A DNA stretch of 64,000 nt, taken from Tardibacter chloracetimidivorans. Lineage in GTDB: Bacteria; Pseudomonadota; Alphaproteobacteria; Sphingomonadales; Sphingomonadaceae. The stretch spans positions 2,095,501 through 2,159,500 of the forward strand of contig NZ_CP018221.1 in assembly GCF_001890385.1 (NCBI RefSeq). Reading direction: 5' to 3'. Within the stretch, counting starts at the first letter, position 1; each line of letters begins with the position of its first letter. A program made the position numbers and the translations under genes. Shown here one piece after another: positions 26,069 to 35,781 of the stretch. The notes beneath the pieces were generated by a model that saw nothing but the letters and a program-made list of their open reading frames with translations, was not told the DNA's origin and made no database searches.

Positions 26069-26082
26069 TGACCTAAAAGTCA
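26069..26082. promoter_or_regulatory. Island operator copy 2
   Basis: TGACCTAAAAGTCA matches TGACT-N4-AGTCA at 9 of 10 arm bases. It precedes the five-gene NMO-like/ECH/ACAD/ACAD/ALDH operon by 67 bases. Confidence 0.6.
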
Positions 26083-26252
26083 ACCTAGTAACTCCATAGT
26101 GCGTAGTGTCGCAGATCCAGTACCGCCTTTTGAGTCTGGATCAGCGACCATGATCATTCGGAATTGCCGGATAAGGGGGCAGTGCGGCGAGCAGGGCTGC
26201 GCTTGCGGCGACCATGACGGCCGCGAGTATCGATACTAGGGTTGAGACTCAA

Positions 26253-26688
26253 TCAGAGCCAGAAAGCCACAGCGGCAGCGAGGCTTACGGCTGAGAGGAA
26301 GTTTCGTGCAAGCTTGTCGTAGCGAGTAGCGATCCGGCGGAAATCCTTGAGGCGGCAGAACATAGCCTCGACCCGCCAGCGATCTTTGTAGCGGCGTTTG
26401 TCATATTGGATCGGGCGCTTGCGGTTGCGGCGGCCGGGGATCACCGGGGTCGTGCCCTGTTCGCGCAGGATGGTCCTAATGCGATTGGCGTCGTAGCCGC
26501 GGTCGGCGATCACCCGCTTCATTCCCGCTGTTTCGTTGATGAGCAGGTCGGCGCCCTTCACGTCCGATGTGTTGCCGGGCGTCAGGACGAGACGAAGCGG
26601 CCGTCCGAGGACGTCGACAAGGGCGTGGATCTTTGTTGTCCGGCCGCCACGCGAGATCCCAATGGCATTGGCTCGCGCCCCCCCTTTG
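26253..26688 (-). CDS. IS5/IS427-type transposase, orfB, copy 2
   Basis: The predicted residues are identical to orfB of copy 1, including VIADRGYDANRIR and VEAMFCRLKDFRRIATRYDK. It is read from the -1 frame after the G run (C run on the plus strand near 26679-26686). Confidence 0.85.
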
Positions 26689-27058
26689 CCCCACCGGCGC
26701 TACGGTGAGCCTTGATGTAGCTGCTATCGATCTGCCCGGTCTCGGCGATCCAGCCTTCTTCGGTCAGTGCAGCCAGGATGCGTGTCCAGATGCCCCGCCG
26801 GCTCCACCTGTTCCATCGGTTGTAGACCGTCGTCGCCGGCCCGTATTCGGCGGGGCAATCTGCCCAGCGACCGCCGCACTTGAGCATGTGAACGATGCCG
26901 GAGATCACCCGCCGGTCATCAACACGTCGTGCTCCTGGCTGGTTCTTGGGCAAGTGGAGCTCGATTGCTGTCCACGCTTCATCCGATAGCCAGAACAACG
27001 AACGCGACATCCCCAAGGCCTCCTCTTCAGCGAAAACGCCTTGAATCAATGAGACCAA
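26582..27058 (-). CDS. IS5/IS427-type transposase, orfA, copy 2
   Basis: Predicted residues are identical to orfA of copy 1. The probable start is the ATG at 27010 (MSRSLFWLSD), and the frame slips to orfB at the run of seven G. Confidence 0.85.
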   Translation of the reverse strand: MVSLIQGVFAEEEALGMSRSLFWLSDEAWTAIELHLPKNQPGARRVDDRRVISGIVHMLKCGGRWADCPAEYGPATTVYNRWNRWSRRGIWTRILAALTEEGWIAETGQIDSSYIKAHRSAGGAKGGREPMPLGSRVAAGQQRSTPLSTSSDGRFVSS

Positions 27059-28335
27059 CGATTTTCAAGAGGCTGATTGAGTTTGGACCCTAGTACATAG
27101 TCTCCGAACTGGTCGAAGAAGAAACTGAAGATCTGTCCGCCGAGAGCGCCGCCGATCGTGTAGCAGCAGCTCAACAAACCCAGGACTTCACCGAAATGCT
27201 TCCGATCATAGAATCGACTCGTGTAGTACGCGCCGAGTTCCGTTTCAGCTCCCAAAGCCAATCCGAGGCAGGCCGAACCGACGATCAGAATCAAGGGACT
27301 GCCTGGGTAAATGGATAGTCCGATTCCAATCGTGCCCGTGACATACCAGAGGATACCGATCTGCGGTTTCTGAACACGGTCGAGTAACCAGCCGGCGCCG
27401 ATCCGGCCGAAAACACCTGCGATGGCCGCCACAATGAGAATGCCCGCGGCGTCCGATGCCGGTAGGCCGCGATCGGTAACCATCGGCACGAGGCTCACCA
27501 GGAAGCCGTTAAGCGCCATGCCGCTAAGGAATATCGCCGAGACAAGCAGCGTGCCCGGTCGACGAGATATAACGGATAGGGCGGCGCTGCGCGTCGCCTC
27601 AGAAGCGGATGTGATACGTCGACGGGCATCGCCCATGAACAGGAGTGCGACGGGAAGGGCGCAAAATAGGATCGCGAGGCCCAGCCCAACGCGTGCGCCA
27701 CGCCACCCGAACTCGGCGATGAGCCACACCACGAGCGGCGGGACGGCCATGTTGCCGAGAGGAACCCCGGTGGTGCAGATCGCGATGAGTTTGCCGCGTG
27801 AATGCAACGGCGCCCGGTGGGCAACGACCATCGAGTAGAGCAGCGGCGATTGCACCACGCCTGCCATACCGACCAGGACCGTCAAAGCAGTGTAGAGCGC
27901 CAGGCTGTTTCCGACCAGCGAAAGGGACATCATGCCGAGCCCGAACAGCAATATGCCCGGCACGAGCACGCGGCGTGCGCCGAAGCGATCTCCCAATCTC
28001 CCGACAAGCGGGTACAGAACGGCAAGCGCAATCAGCGCTATTGTGACCGTTCCCATGAACTCGGAGCGGGTCCACCCGAATTCCGCCGTGACCGGCCCCA
28101 GGAAGAAGCCCTGCGAATAGAACATCACCGCTGCCGAAGACGGCAGCAGAGCGAATGCTGCTGCGAACGCAGTCGCAGCCGGGTCGCGCCGAAAAGTTTT
28201 CATGCCTGTCATGACGCACTTCCCTTGTCTTATGTTCTAATCAGCAGCAATTCAGACGTTCCGGCCCAATGTCGCCGAACACGCCGATTGGTGCATGGCA
28301 GATGCAGTTCCTGGCAAACCTCGGAATCGCTCTGC

Positions 28336-30693
28336 TCATCGTGGCAATGCATATGCCACCAGCCTGTCTCCGCCTCGCGCCCCCAGAGGCTTGTGTCCCC
28401 CCGCAGCGAGCAAGATGAATTGCCGCCCGCTCCTTGCATCGCGGTAGGAAATCACGGGCGCGATACCAGAGGCGGGCAAGTCGGCTGCCCAGCGCTCCTG
28501 GCCCGTCGATGTGTCGAAAGCGCGAAAGCGTCGATCATTACTGGCAGCCACGAAGGCGAGGCCCGTTTGGGTGACGAGCACGCCACCGAGCGACGGCACA
28601 CCTATCGTCAAAGGAAGCATCGTGCGCAATCCCATGGGCCCCGTGTCGCGGCTCGTGCCCAACGGCCGAGACCAAAGGATCTTGCGGGCAGTCAGATCAA
28701 TCGCACTGATCCGCCCCCATGGCGGTTGCTGGCACGGCACCTGAAGAGGAGAAAGGAAGCTGTGCGTTTCCACGGCATAGGGCGTGTTCGCCTGGGCCTT
28801 GATTCCGCGCATGGCATCCAGCCCCTCGCGTCCCTCACCCATCGCAAAGGCGCCGGCCCGGTTTGCCTCCGCACGAGGAACGAGGCGCATGTAATTCGCC
28901 AGATAAGTCGAAACCGTGACGAGCACCCGTCGTGAGGGATCGATCGACACGCTGCCCCAATTCATTCCCCCGGCATAACCCGGATACATGATGCTTGGCG
29001 TAGGCCCTGGCGGCGTCAGCGCGCCTGCATAACGGGCGCGTTTGAAGGTGATCCTGCACCAAAGTTGGTCGAGCGGAGTAACGCCCCACATATCGGCCTC
29101 GCGAAGCGTCTCGCCGGCGAGGGATGGCATCCCCGTGGAAAAGGGCTGCGTCGGCGATACGCGTTCGCTTGATGCCGCTCCTTCGATGGGTACGCGCCGC
29201 TCTTCAACCCTCGTCACCGGCACACCCGTCGCGCGATCGAGCACGAAGATCTCGCCGCGCTTTGTGGGCTGTGCGACAGCCGGCACCGGGCCCGAAGCTG
29301 TCGGCATGTCGAAAAGCACCGGCTGCGAGCCCAAATCATAATCCCACAGATCGTGGTGTGTGGTCTGGAAGATCCAGCGCCGTCGCCCGGTCTCAATATC
29401 GAGGGCCATCAATGCACTGGATATCTCATCGTCGATCGGGCGACGCTGTCTGCCATAATGGTCCGGCGTCGCATTGCCGGTCGGAACGTAGATCAGGCCC
29501 AGCTTCTCGTCATAGGCCATCTGTGCCCAGCTGTTAGGTGTCGATGCGGTATAGGTATCGCCGGGTGGCGGGGCGCCGATCCGATCCGGGGCGCCGACAT
29601 CATAAGCCCATGCAAGTCGTCCCGTGGTGACATCGAACGCCCGGATCACGCCTGAGGGCTCGCCCCATTTCTGGTTATCGGCGACCGCTGCCCCCACGAC
29701 GATCTTGCCACGGGCAATCGTCGGGCCACCGTTGATGAAATAATATCCCTTTGCCACGGGGCCCAAGCCTTCGAGCAAAGAGACCTGACCATCGCGCCCG
29801 AAATCACGGCACGGCCGGCCGGTCAACGCGTCTATCGCGATCAGGCGCGCATCGACGGTCGTTTCTAGGATCCGGGTCTGGCACGCGCCCGCCCGCGTGG
29901 GATCCCGGTGATATCCCAAGCTTCTGCAGGCTCGAAACGGAGCACTCCGAAGGTCCGGTTTGGGGTCGAAACGCCACACCTGCTTGCCCGAGGCGGCATC
30001 CAGTGCCACGACCACGTTCGTACTATTGCATGCATAGACGAGCCCGCCGATTTTCAGGGGGGCGATCTGCAGATTATAGGGCTCGGCGTCGCCGAAGCTG
30101 TAGGTCCAGACCGGCGTCAAATCTGCGACATTTTCCGGAGTGATCTGAGCGAGACGCGTAAACCGCAAACCTTCGGGAGTGCCGCCGTAATCGGTCCAGT
30201 CGTCTCCGGCCCCTGCTTCTTGGGAAGGCAGATCCGCTCGCAGAACCGTTGTCGCAACGGGTGAAGCTGAAGCGACAACGAGACCCGCGATGGGCATGAA
30301 AAGGATCAGCAATAGCAGCGCTGCCGAGCCTGCAAGCTCTTTCGCATTCATGGGCCGACCGCCGAATGAGCCCTTTATCGTCAGGATAAGGAGTGCCATT
30401 GCGAGCAGACCGAGACACCCGAGACGCGGTAGCATCGCCCAAATGTCGAGCCCGCTTTCGTTAAATGTCCACACCGACGTGGCAAGCACAAGCAGTCCCA
30501 CGCCCCACAATGCCCAGCGACTTGCCCGCCAGATTGCGACGGCCAAGCCGCCCAGCCAAAGACCTGCACATAGATAATAGGGCGAACCGTCCAAGCTGAC
30601 GAGCAGTGTGCCGCCGTAGAGGAACCCGGCCGACCAAAGACCGACCAAGGTGGCGAGCACCCGGAGGGTTACGCTCGGCCTGCCACTGATCAC
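28336..30693 (-). CDS. Membrane-bound PQQ-dependent dehydrogenase (glucose/quinate family)
   Basis: The 785-residue protein starts with about five membrane helices (residues 10-150: VLATLVGLWSAGFLYGGTLL, ALLILTIKG, AALLLLILFMPIAGLVVAS). An eight-bladed propeller with Trp-docking repeats follows in the periplasm (VVALDAASGKQVWRFDPKP, ALDIETGRRRWIFQTTHHDLWDYD, AIDLTARKILWSRPLG). The HHDLWDYD and DYGGTPEGLRFT motifs are typical of membrane GCD and QuiA enzymes. It oxidises an alcohol or sugar in the periplasm and passes electrons to ubiquinone. It lies upstream of a split MFS gene and downstream of TonB receptor 2 on one strand, so periplasmic oxidation of the imported substrate is plausible. 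Substrate unassigned. Confidence 0.87.
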   Translation of the reverse strand: MISGRPSVTLRVLATLVGLWSAGFLYGGTLLVSLDGSPYYLCAGLWLGGLAVAIWRASRWALWGVGLLVLATSVWTFNESGLDIWAMLPRLGCLGLLAMALLILTIKGSFGGRPMNAKELAGSAALLLLILFMPIAGLVVASASPVATTVLRADLPSQEAGAGDDWTDYGGTPEGLRFTRLAQITPENVADLTPVWTYSFGDAEPYNLQIAPLKIGGLVYACNSTNVVVALDAASGKQVWRFDPKPDLRSAPFRACRSLGYHRDPTRAGACQTRILETTVDARLIAIDALTGRPCRDFGRDGQVSLLEGLGPVAKGYYFINGGPTIARGKIVVGAAVADNQKWGEPSGVIRAFDVTTGRLAWAYDVGAPDRIGAPPPGDTYTASTPNSWAQMAYDEKLGLIYVPTGNATPDHYGRQRRPIDDEISSALMALDIETGRRRWIFQTTHHDLWDYDLGSQPVLFDMPTASGPVPAVAQPTKRGEIFVLDRATGVPVTRVEERRVPIEGAASSERVSPTQPFSTGMPSLAGETLREADMWGVTPLDQLWCRITFKRARYAGALTPPGPTPSIMYPGYAGGMNWGSVSIDPSRRVLVTVSTYLANYMRLVPRAEANRAGAFAMGEGREGLDAMRGIKAQANTPYAVETHSFLSPLQVPCQQPPWGRISAIDLTARKILWSRPLGTSRDTGPMGLRTMLPLTIGVPSLGGVLVTQTGLAFVAASNDRRFRAFDTSTGQERWAADLPASGIAPVISYRDARSGRQFILLAAGGHKPLGARGGDRLVAYALPR

Positions 30694-30818
30694 AGCACAA
30701 CCTGTCTTGACTGCGTGTTTCCGTTGCCACGGAACATGCCGTCGGACCTTGCCCCCAGGTTGCGGATCGATTCCTGCAGCGGGTGGCGCATCTGCCTTCC
30801 TTGTCGAAACCAGGAGGC

Positions 30819-30842
30819 GGGGGCCCGCATCGGCAGGCCCCC
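30819..30842 (-). terminator. Hairpin after TonB receptor 2
   Basis: GGGGGCC and GGCCCCC form a perfect 7-bp stem around a 10-base loop, about 30 bases beyond the receptor stop on the minus strand. No T-run follows, so termination strength is uncertain. Confidence 0.4.
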
Positions 30843-30873
30843 TATCTGATCGGTCGGTTTCAAAACCACATCA

Positions 30874-33138
30874 TCAATAGCGGAATTTAGCTTGCACGCC
30901 GATCGATCGCCCCTCGAGCAAAGCTCTCAGCGTGTAGTTGAAAGCGTCCTGAACGAACCCTTCGTTCGAGGTGTTGAGCAGGTTTCTGCCATAAACCGAG
31001 AACTGGAAGTGATCACCGGGCAGATGCAGCGTGAGATTGGCGCTCAGATCCTTGCGCGCGGTCAGGAAGCGAGTGTTGGCATCGTTAGCCGGCCCGCGAG
31101 AGCGGAAGCTGTAGTTGACACTTCCGACCACACGCATGTCGTTCGGCAGCTGCGTCGTGTACGCTGCACCGATATTGTAGTTCCAGGGGGCCGTCCGTGG
31201 TGGGACCAAGCCGTAGTCGATGCTGTCGATGCTGCCGTCGCCGTTGAGATCAAACTGCACGTTCTTATACTGGATATCCACGTACCCGACGTTGCCGGTC
31301 AGTTCGAGGCCCCGCACGGGTATGACCGTCATCTCAGCTTCGAATCCGAGGATGGTGGCGTCGGTCGCGTTCGCGACAACGGACACCGTGCCCTGAGTCA
31401 CCGATGCAACCGTGATATCGCGCTGCAGGTCACTGACGTCGCTCAGATAGGCGGAGCCGTTGAGGCGCACCTTGCGATCGAAGAGATCGGACTTGAAACC
31501 AATCTCGTACGACCAGACCGTTTCGACGTCGAAAAACGGATCGTAGGCCGGGATGGTGTTCGCCAACACCACCGGGGTCACCCCGGGAGCGGAGGCCGCG
31601 GCGGCGTTCGTCCGGACATTATAGCCGCCGTTCCGAACACCCTCGCTGACGCTGGCGAAAATCAGAACATTCTGTTCGGGTTGGTAATTGATGCCGAACT
31701 TCGGGGTGAATGATGGCCACTTATGCTTGCCGACGAAGGGCGGCGGACCGCCGGGTACATCGCATGATTTCGCTGCAAAGTTACACGCGCTGTTGTTGTT
31801 TGTGGGCTGAAGATAGATAGTCGCGCGCTTGTTTTCGTCCGTATATCGCCCGCCAAGCGTGAACGACAGTTGATCGGACGCATAAAACTCGCCCTGGGCG
31901 AAGACGCCGATTGATTCCTGCCGGACATCCCCACCATAGGTTCGATTGATTGTAGCATTCAGGATCTGTCGGTCCTGAAGATAGAAATATTTCTGATGGA
32001 AATAATATAGGCCGGCGGTAATGTCGAGTTTGCCGAACCGCCCTGCGTAACGAAGCTCATTGCTATGTTGACGCTGATTCAGATAGTCGGTGTTATCAAA
32101 GATATAGGCGGGCGTACCGTCATAGTCGCTCTGGAATTCGTTCTTCAAGTGCCTGTAATTGAACAGGTTTGTAATAACACCGTCGCCAAATGCGACATCT
32201 ATCTGCGTTTCCGACGTGACTGACGTATAATCCGTGCGGGTGTAGCCTGGATTTCCCTGAAGATTTTCAAAGCCCAGGCTGCCCGTGACCGCGCCCTGCG
32301 GCATATTCTGGAATACCGATCCGTCACCCCGGGTGCGGCCGCGCTCGGCAATGATCGTTTCCTTTATGGCGTCGCCGATTTTCAGGACGACCGTCGGCCG
32401 GAGAAACCAGTTCTTCTCCCGCCCCATTTTCCGGCCGAGCGACGGATTGTCGAACCACCCGCGATCATTGCGATAATAGCCGGATAGTTTGGCGAGGAGC
32501 TTGTCCGCCACGATCGGACCCTCGACGCTGCCCGCCAGATTATATTCGGGCCCCGTCTCGATACCGACCTGGCCGTAGACCGCAAATTCGTCCCCGGGTC
32601 GCCGCGTCGTGAGCAGTACGGCGCCGCCGGTTACGTTTCGACCTTGCAGCGTGCCTTGCGGCCCGCGCAGGATTTCAATTCCTTCGAGGTCGAACGTGTC
32701 CATGTTGGTGCTGGCATTGACGCCCAGATAGACGCCGTCGACGAACACGCCGACCGCAGGCTGCGAGTCGGGATTGCCCGAAGCGGTGCCCAGTCCACGA
32801 ATATTGGAAGAGGCGTAACCTCGCGCGCCACCATTTGCGCCCAGCGAAACGCCGGGCGCGCGAATCGCTATATCGGTCAGGTTCTGAAAATGCGTACGCT
32901 CCAGCTGAGCGGATCCGAGCGCCGTCACAGACACGGGAATGTCCTGTAATCGCTCGGCGCGATTTTTCTTCTGCGCCGTGACGATGATGTCTTCCACGGC
33001 ATCGGGCTGGACATATCCGCCTTGGGCCGTTTCAGCAGGCTGAGCCCAGGCCACCTGCGGCACACACAGCGAGGCAAATCCAAAAACAGAAACCGCCGAT
33101 CCCAGCAGCTTCGCCCTCCGGCAACCTATTGCAGCCAT
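30874..33138 (-). CDS. TonB-dependent outer-membrane receptor 2
   Basis: The 754-residue receptor has a signal peptide ending near WAQPAE (SVFGFASLCVPQVAWAQ), a TonB box EDIIVTAQKK at about residues 49-58, a plug (IPVSVTALGSAQL, NIRGLGTASGNPDSQP, LRGPQGTLQGRNVTGG) and a beta barrel ending in the aromatic VQAKFRY. It should import the island substrate or a related compound through the outer membrane. The start ATG follows GAGGGAGATGGAGA. The island operator is 77 bases upstream. Two receptors with the same operator in one island suggest two related substrates or stages of uptake. Confidence 0.9.
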   Translation of the reverse strand: MAAIGCRRAKLLGSAVSVFGFASLCVPQVAWAQPAETAQGGYVQPDAVEDIIVTAQKKNRAERLQDIPVSVTALGSAQLERTHFQNLTDIAIRAPGVSLGANGGARGYASSNIRGLGTASGNPDSQPAVGVFVDGVYLGVNASTNMDTFDLEGIEILRGPQGTLQGRNVTGGAVLLTTRRPGDEFAVYGQVGIETGPEYNLAGSVEGPIVADKLLAKLSGYYRNDRGWFDNPSLGRKMGREKNWFLRPTVVLKIGDAIKETIIAERGRTRGDGSVFQNMPQGAVTGSLGFENLQGNPGYTRTDYTSVTSETQIDVAFGDGVITNLFNYRHLKNEFQSDYDGTPAYIFDNTDYLNQRQHSNELRYAGRFGKLDITAGLYYFHQKYFYLQDRQILNATINRTYGGDVRQESIGVFAQGEFYASDQLSFTLGGRYTDENKRATIYLQPTNNNSACNFAAKSCDVPGGPPPFVGKHKWPSFTPKFGINYQPEQNVLIFASVSEGVRNGGYNVRTNAAAASAPGVTPVVLANTIPAYDPFFDVETVWSYEIGFKSDLFDRKVRLNGSAYLSDVSDLQRDITVASVTQGTVSVVANATDATILGFEAEMTVIPVRGLELTGNVGYVDIQYKNVQFDLNGDGSIDSIDYGLVPPRTAPWNYNIGAAYTTQLPNDMRVVGSVNYSFRSRGPANDANTRFLTARKDLSANLTLHLPGDHFQFSVYGRNLLNTSNEGFVQDAFNYTLRALLEGRSIGVQAKFRY

Positions 33139-33214
33139 TCTCCATCTCCCTCGATCTTTTGACCGCCCTGCGTCTATTGAACCGGCAGGACACCGAATTA
33201 AAAGTTATATAATC

Positions 33215-33228
33215 TGACCATGAAGTCA
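33215..33228. promoter_or_regulatory. Island operator copy 3
   Basis: TGACCATGAAGTCA matches the palindrome at 9 of 10 arm bases and lies 77 bases before the start of TonB receptor 2. Confidence 0.6.
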
Positions 33229-33292
33229 ATACTGTATATTTGTGGTCAGTTTTAACCCGCATCTCCTCCCGGTCGAGGCGAAGCGGGCCGAA

Positions 33293-34075
33293 CTAGCTCG
33301 AAAAGGCATATCCGCCGTTTACCGGATAGGTCTGGCCGGTAATCCACGCCGCGGCGCCTGATGCCAAAAACAGGATCAGGCCAGCGGCGTCCGAAGGCTC
33401 GCCCAGGCGCCGGATAACGTAGGATTTCAGGATTTTGCCCAGCGCATCCTCGTCGATCATCGACGCGACGCCCGGCGTGCGGATGGTCGAGAGCGCCACA
33501 CAATTGGCAGTGATCTCAAAGCGTCCAACCGCTTTCGCAATCGCGCGCATGAATCCGGCGGCGCCGGCCTTGGCGCCCGAGTAGGCAGCCAGATGAGGTT
33601 CGCCGACGCGACCAGCATCCGATATGACGGTGATGATCCGCCCGCCGCGGTGTTGCGTCATCGAGGGCAGCACCGCTTTACAGCAGTTCATGACACCGTT
33701 GAAATTTGTCGCAATGAAAGGCTCCCACTCTTCAGGCGACGTTTCCCAAAATGGTTTCGGACTGATGTTTGGATCCGATGGACCAGCATTGCCGGCATTG
33801 TTCACGAGGATGTCGATCCTCCCAAAGCGTGCGATCGCTTCGCTTGTCATCGCTTCGACGCTTGCAAGGTTCGTGATGTCAGCCTGCCGCGCCATCGCCA
33901 CGCCGCCGAAGGCCTCGATTTCGTCTGCGACAGCCTTCGCGCGGTCGATGTGAAAATCGTTCACTACGACGCTGGCGCCAGCCTGCGCAAAGAGCAACGC
34001 CGTCGCGCGTCCGACACCTTGCCCAGCGCCGGTCACCAAGGCGATCTTGCCAGTCAAGTCCATCAAGCTATCCAT
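33293..34075 (-). CDS. Short-chain dehydrogenase/reductase
   Basis: The protein is 260 residues when started at ATG 34075 (GGGGAAAGAT upstream); 46 further in-frame codons upstream lack coding character. Motifs: TGAGQGVG near residue 16, NNAGNAG, catalytic Ser in TVISDAGR, and Tyr-x3-Lys in YSGAK. It ends TGQTYPVNGGYAF. The acidic residue near beta-2 (NDF) fits NAD use. It may oxidise a 3-hydroxyacyl-CoA or alicyclic alcohol. It has its own operator at 34225-34238 and diverges from the saccharopine-dehydrogenase-like gene. Confidence 0.82.
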   Translation of the reverse strand: MDSLMDLTGKIALVTGAGQGVGRATALLFAQAGASVVVNDFHIDRAKAVADEIEAFGGVAMARQADITNLASVEAMTSEAIARFGRIDILVNNAGNAGPSDPNISPKPFWETSPEEWEPFIATNFNGVMNCCKAVLPSMTQHRGGRIITVISDAGRVGEPHLAAYSGAKAGAAGFMRAIAKAVGRFEITANCVALSTIRTPGVASMIDEDALGKILKSYVIRRLGEPSDAAGLILFLASGAAAWITGQTYPVNGGYAFSS

Positions 34076-34224
34076 ATCTTTCCCCGAGTTTGGAATTGGG
34101 AGTCCGTTCGCAGTCGGCAGTCGCCAAGCCCGGCTGTCGCAGGGCCTGGATGCCAACCCGGCCAGGCCTCGGCAGAGCAATCGCCCGACGCCACACCGCA
34201 AATCTACCTTCATGTTTCACTAAA

Positions 34225-34238
34225 TGACTTTAAAGTCA
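34225..34238. promoter_or_regulatory. Island operator copy 4 (perfect palindrome)
   Basis: TGACTTTAAAGTCA is a perfect 14-bp palindrome in the promoter region of the SDR at 33293-34075. Confidence 0.65.
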
Positions 34239-34355
34239 ATCGTAGTTGTGCGCGTCAATCTACGGCAATCTTGGTTGCGTCCGATCTCGCAGCCTTTGCA
34301 AGAAGAAGCGCTCGAAAAAGGGACTGATGATTCGGTGAAGACATGTTGACAAATC

Positions 34356-34369
34356 TGACCCCAGCGTCA
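34356..34369. promoter_or_regulatory. Island operator copy 5
   Basis: TGACCCCAGCGTCA keeps TGAC and GTCA but differs at the inner base of both arms. It lies 171 bases before the saccharopine-dehydrogenase-like gene. Confidence 0.5.
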
Positions 34370-34539
34370 ATTATTTATCGCGAGCTACCCGGCGCCGTCC
34401 GGCGGGGCACGCATTCGACGTCAGCCGAGCGTGCCTTTCGCTGAATTCGCGTCCAGAAGGATTGCCCCGGAATACGGCGAGTTTTGCGAGGATGTCGTTC
34501 GGCGAATGAGCTGGGTGCGACACCGAAAAGGAGAGCCAG

Positions 34540-35709
34540 ATGAAGGAATTCGATATCATCGTTTGCGGCGCGACTGGCTATACCGGCCAGCTCGCTTGCG
34601 AACATTTGGCTCGAAGCTACGGTAGCGAACTCCGCTGGGCGATGGCGGGGCGCGATATGGCAAAGCTGCGGAGCATTCAGGCCCGCTTCGAGGTGCCCAG
34701 CCACGTTCAGCTGATCGAGGTCGATATCACCGACGCAGCGGCAGCCGCATCGCTTGCAGAACGGGCAAGGACCATCCTCTCTACAGCAGGCCCGTTTGCA
34801 AACGTCGGCGAACCCCTTGTCGCCGCCTGCGCGCATAATGGGACCGACTATGTCGACGTCTCCGGCGACGCTGTCTGGATCCGCAAAATGCTCGACCGAT
34901 ACCAGGAAGTCGCAGCCGGATCTGGCGCACGCTTGATTTTCACGTGCGGCTTCGACTCGGTACCGTCGGACCTGGGAGTCTTTTTTCTTCAGGAGCTTGC
35001 TCGCGAGCGGTTCGGCGCTCCGGCAAAAACGGTCAAAGGACGTATTCGCCGCCTGGTCGGCGGACTGTCAGGCGGCACGCTCGCGAGTGGGCGGGCAAGC
35101 ATCCAGGCCGCCGGCGCGGACCCGAAGATACCCCAGCTACTCGCCAACCCATTCGCGCTCGTACCGGGTTTCGACGGCCCGGCGCAGCCCGTCGGGAATG
35201 CACCGGTATTCGATCCGGACGTCAAGAGCTGGGTGGCACCGTTCATTCTGGCAGGAATGAATGCGAAATCGGTCCATCTGTCGAACGCCCTGCTTGGATG
35301 GTCTTATGGCAAGGATTTCACCTACGACGAAATGATCATGCTTCCAGGTGCGGAGGATGCGGACTCCGCGCGGGAGGCGGCGGATGCCAATATCTGGTCG
35401 AATGTCGTGCGGGCCTTGCAGATCGACCTGAAACCGGGCGAAGGCCCGAGCGAGGCCGAGTTGGCCGCGGGTTCATTCGAGATGATCTTCGTCGGGCGTA
35501 CAGCGTCAGGGCAGGAAATCAGCACGACAGTCACTGGAGAGGGAGATCCTTATGCGCTTACGCCGCGCATAGTGGCGGAGTGCGCAGTGTGCCTGACACA
35601 AGACGGAACCACGGCTACCGGAGGAGTCTGGACTGCGGCGGCAGCGTTGGGCGAACCGCTTCGGCGCCGCCTCGAACAACGCGCAGGCATGTCCTTCAGC
35701 GTGGCCTAA
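34540..35709 (+). CDS. Saccharopine-dehydrogenase-like / trans-acting enoyl reductase family protein
   Basis: The 389-residue protein opens with a Rossmann motif IVCGATGYTGQLACEHLAR, then MAGRDMAKL, STAGPFANVGEPLVAACA and GTDYVDVSGDAVWIRKM, all typical of the saccharopine-dehydrogenase NAD-binding family that includes the mycobacterial trans-acting enoyl reductase. It continues with CGFDSVPSDLGVFFLQ and ends without membrane segments. It probably reduces a C=C or C=N bond with NAD(P)H; the substrate is not known. The start ATG follows GGAGAGCCAG. It has an island operator upstream and is followed by a VOC protein 72 bases later. Confidence 0.8.
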   Translation: MKEFDIIVCGATGYTGQLACEHLARSYGSELRWAMAGRDMAKLRSIQARFEVPSHVQLIEVDITDAAAAASLAERARTILSTAGPFANVGEPLVAACAHNGTDYVDVSGDAVWIRKMLDRYQEVAAGSGARLIFTCGFDSVPSDLGVFFLQELARERFGAPAKTVKGRIRRLVGGLSGGTLASGRASIQAAGADPKIPQLLANPFALVPGFDGPAQPVGNAPVFDPDVKSWVAPFILAGMNAKSVHLSNALLGWSYGKDFTYDEMIMLPGAEDADSAREAADANIWSNVVRALQIDLKPGEGPSEAELAAGSFEMIFVGRTASGQEISTTVTGEGDPYALTPRIVAECAVCLTQDGTTATGGVWTAAAALGEPLRRRLEQRAGMSFSVA

Positions 35710-35781
35710 TGGCACGTATCGGTTGCTTTGTGTCAGCCCAACCAGCCGATAATACAGGAATATCGCGAAAGGACCGCCGAC

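Larger units (their letters stand above)
26239..27090 (-). mobile_element. IS5-family (IS427-type) insertion sequence, copy 2 (inverted relative to copy 1)
   Basis: The element is 852 bp, the same length as copy 1 at 16066-16917, with the same terminal repeats and identical predicted proteins, in opposite orientation. TA flanks it at 26237-26238 and 27091-27092. It interrupts an MFS gene in the same direction as that gene. The identity implies very recent transposition of one or both copies. Confidence 0.92.
26141..28212 (-). pseudogene. MFS transporter 2, split near its C terminus by an IS5-type element
   Basis: The main part (28212 to 27091) encodes about eleven and a half membrane segments of a monocarboxylate-type MFS protein, with the conserved loop RLGDRFGARRVLVPG between segments 2 and 3. 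The last segment continues at 26236 to 26141 beyond an 852-bp element (26239-27090) flanked by TA. Removing the element and one TA joins FGDYVL to VSILAAVMVAASAALLAALP in frame and gives a 405-residue protein. The present frame instead reads 14 codons into the element, replacing the last membrane helix, so some residual function is possible. It is the second MFS gene in the island hit by the same element. Start at ATG 28212 after AGGGAAG. Confidence 0.85.
34076..34539. other. Divergent promoter region with two operator copies
   Basis: These 464 bases separate the leftward SDR from the rightward reductase gene. No gene is supported. The region holds the perfect palindrome at 34225-34238 and a weaker one at 34356-34369, one for each transcription direction. 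Confidence 0.6.

Noticed and set aside
16064-27092. The idea that the 9.3 kb between the two IS5-type copies has already inverted
   Set aside because: Each copy has matching TA repeats and both halves of one MFS gene on its two sides, which join in frame. An inversion would have swapped the halves.
34371-34539. Short frames between the operator and the saccharopine-dehydrogenase-like gene
   Set aside because: They overlap in several frames and have no ribosome sites or recognisable residues.
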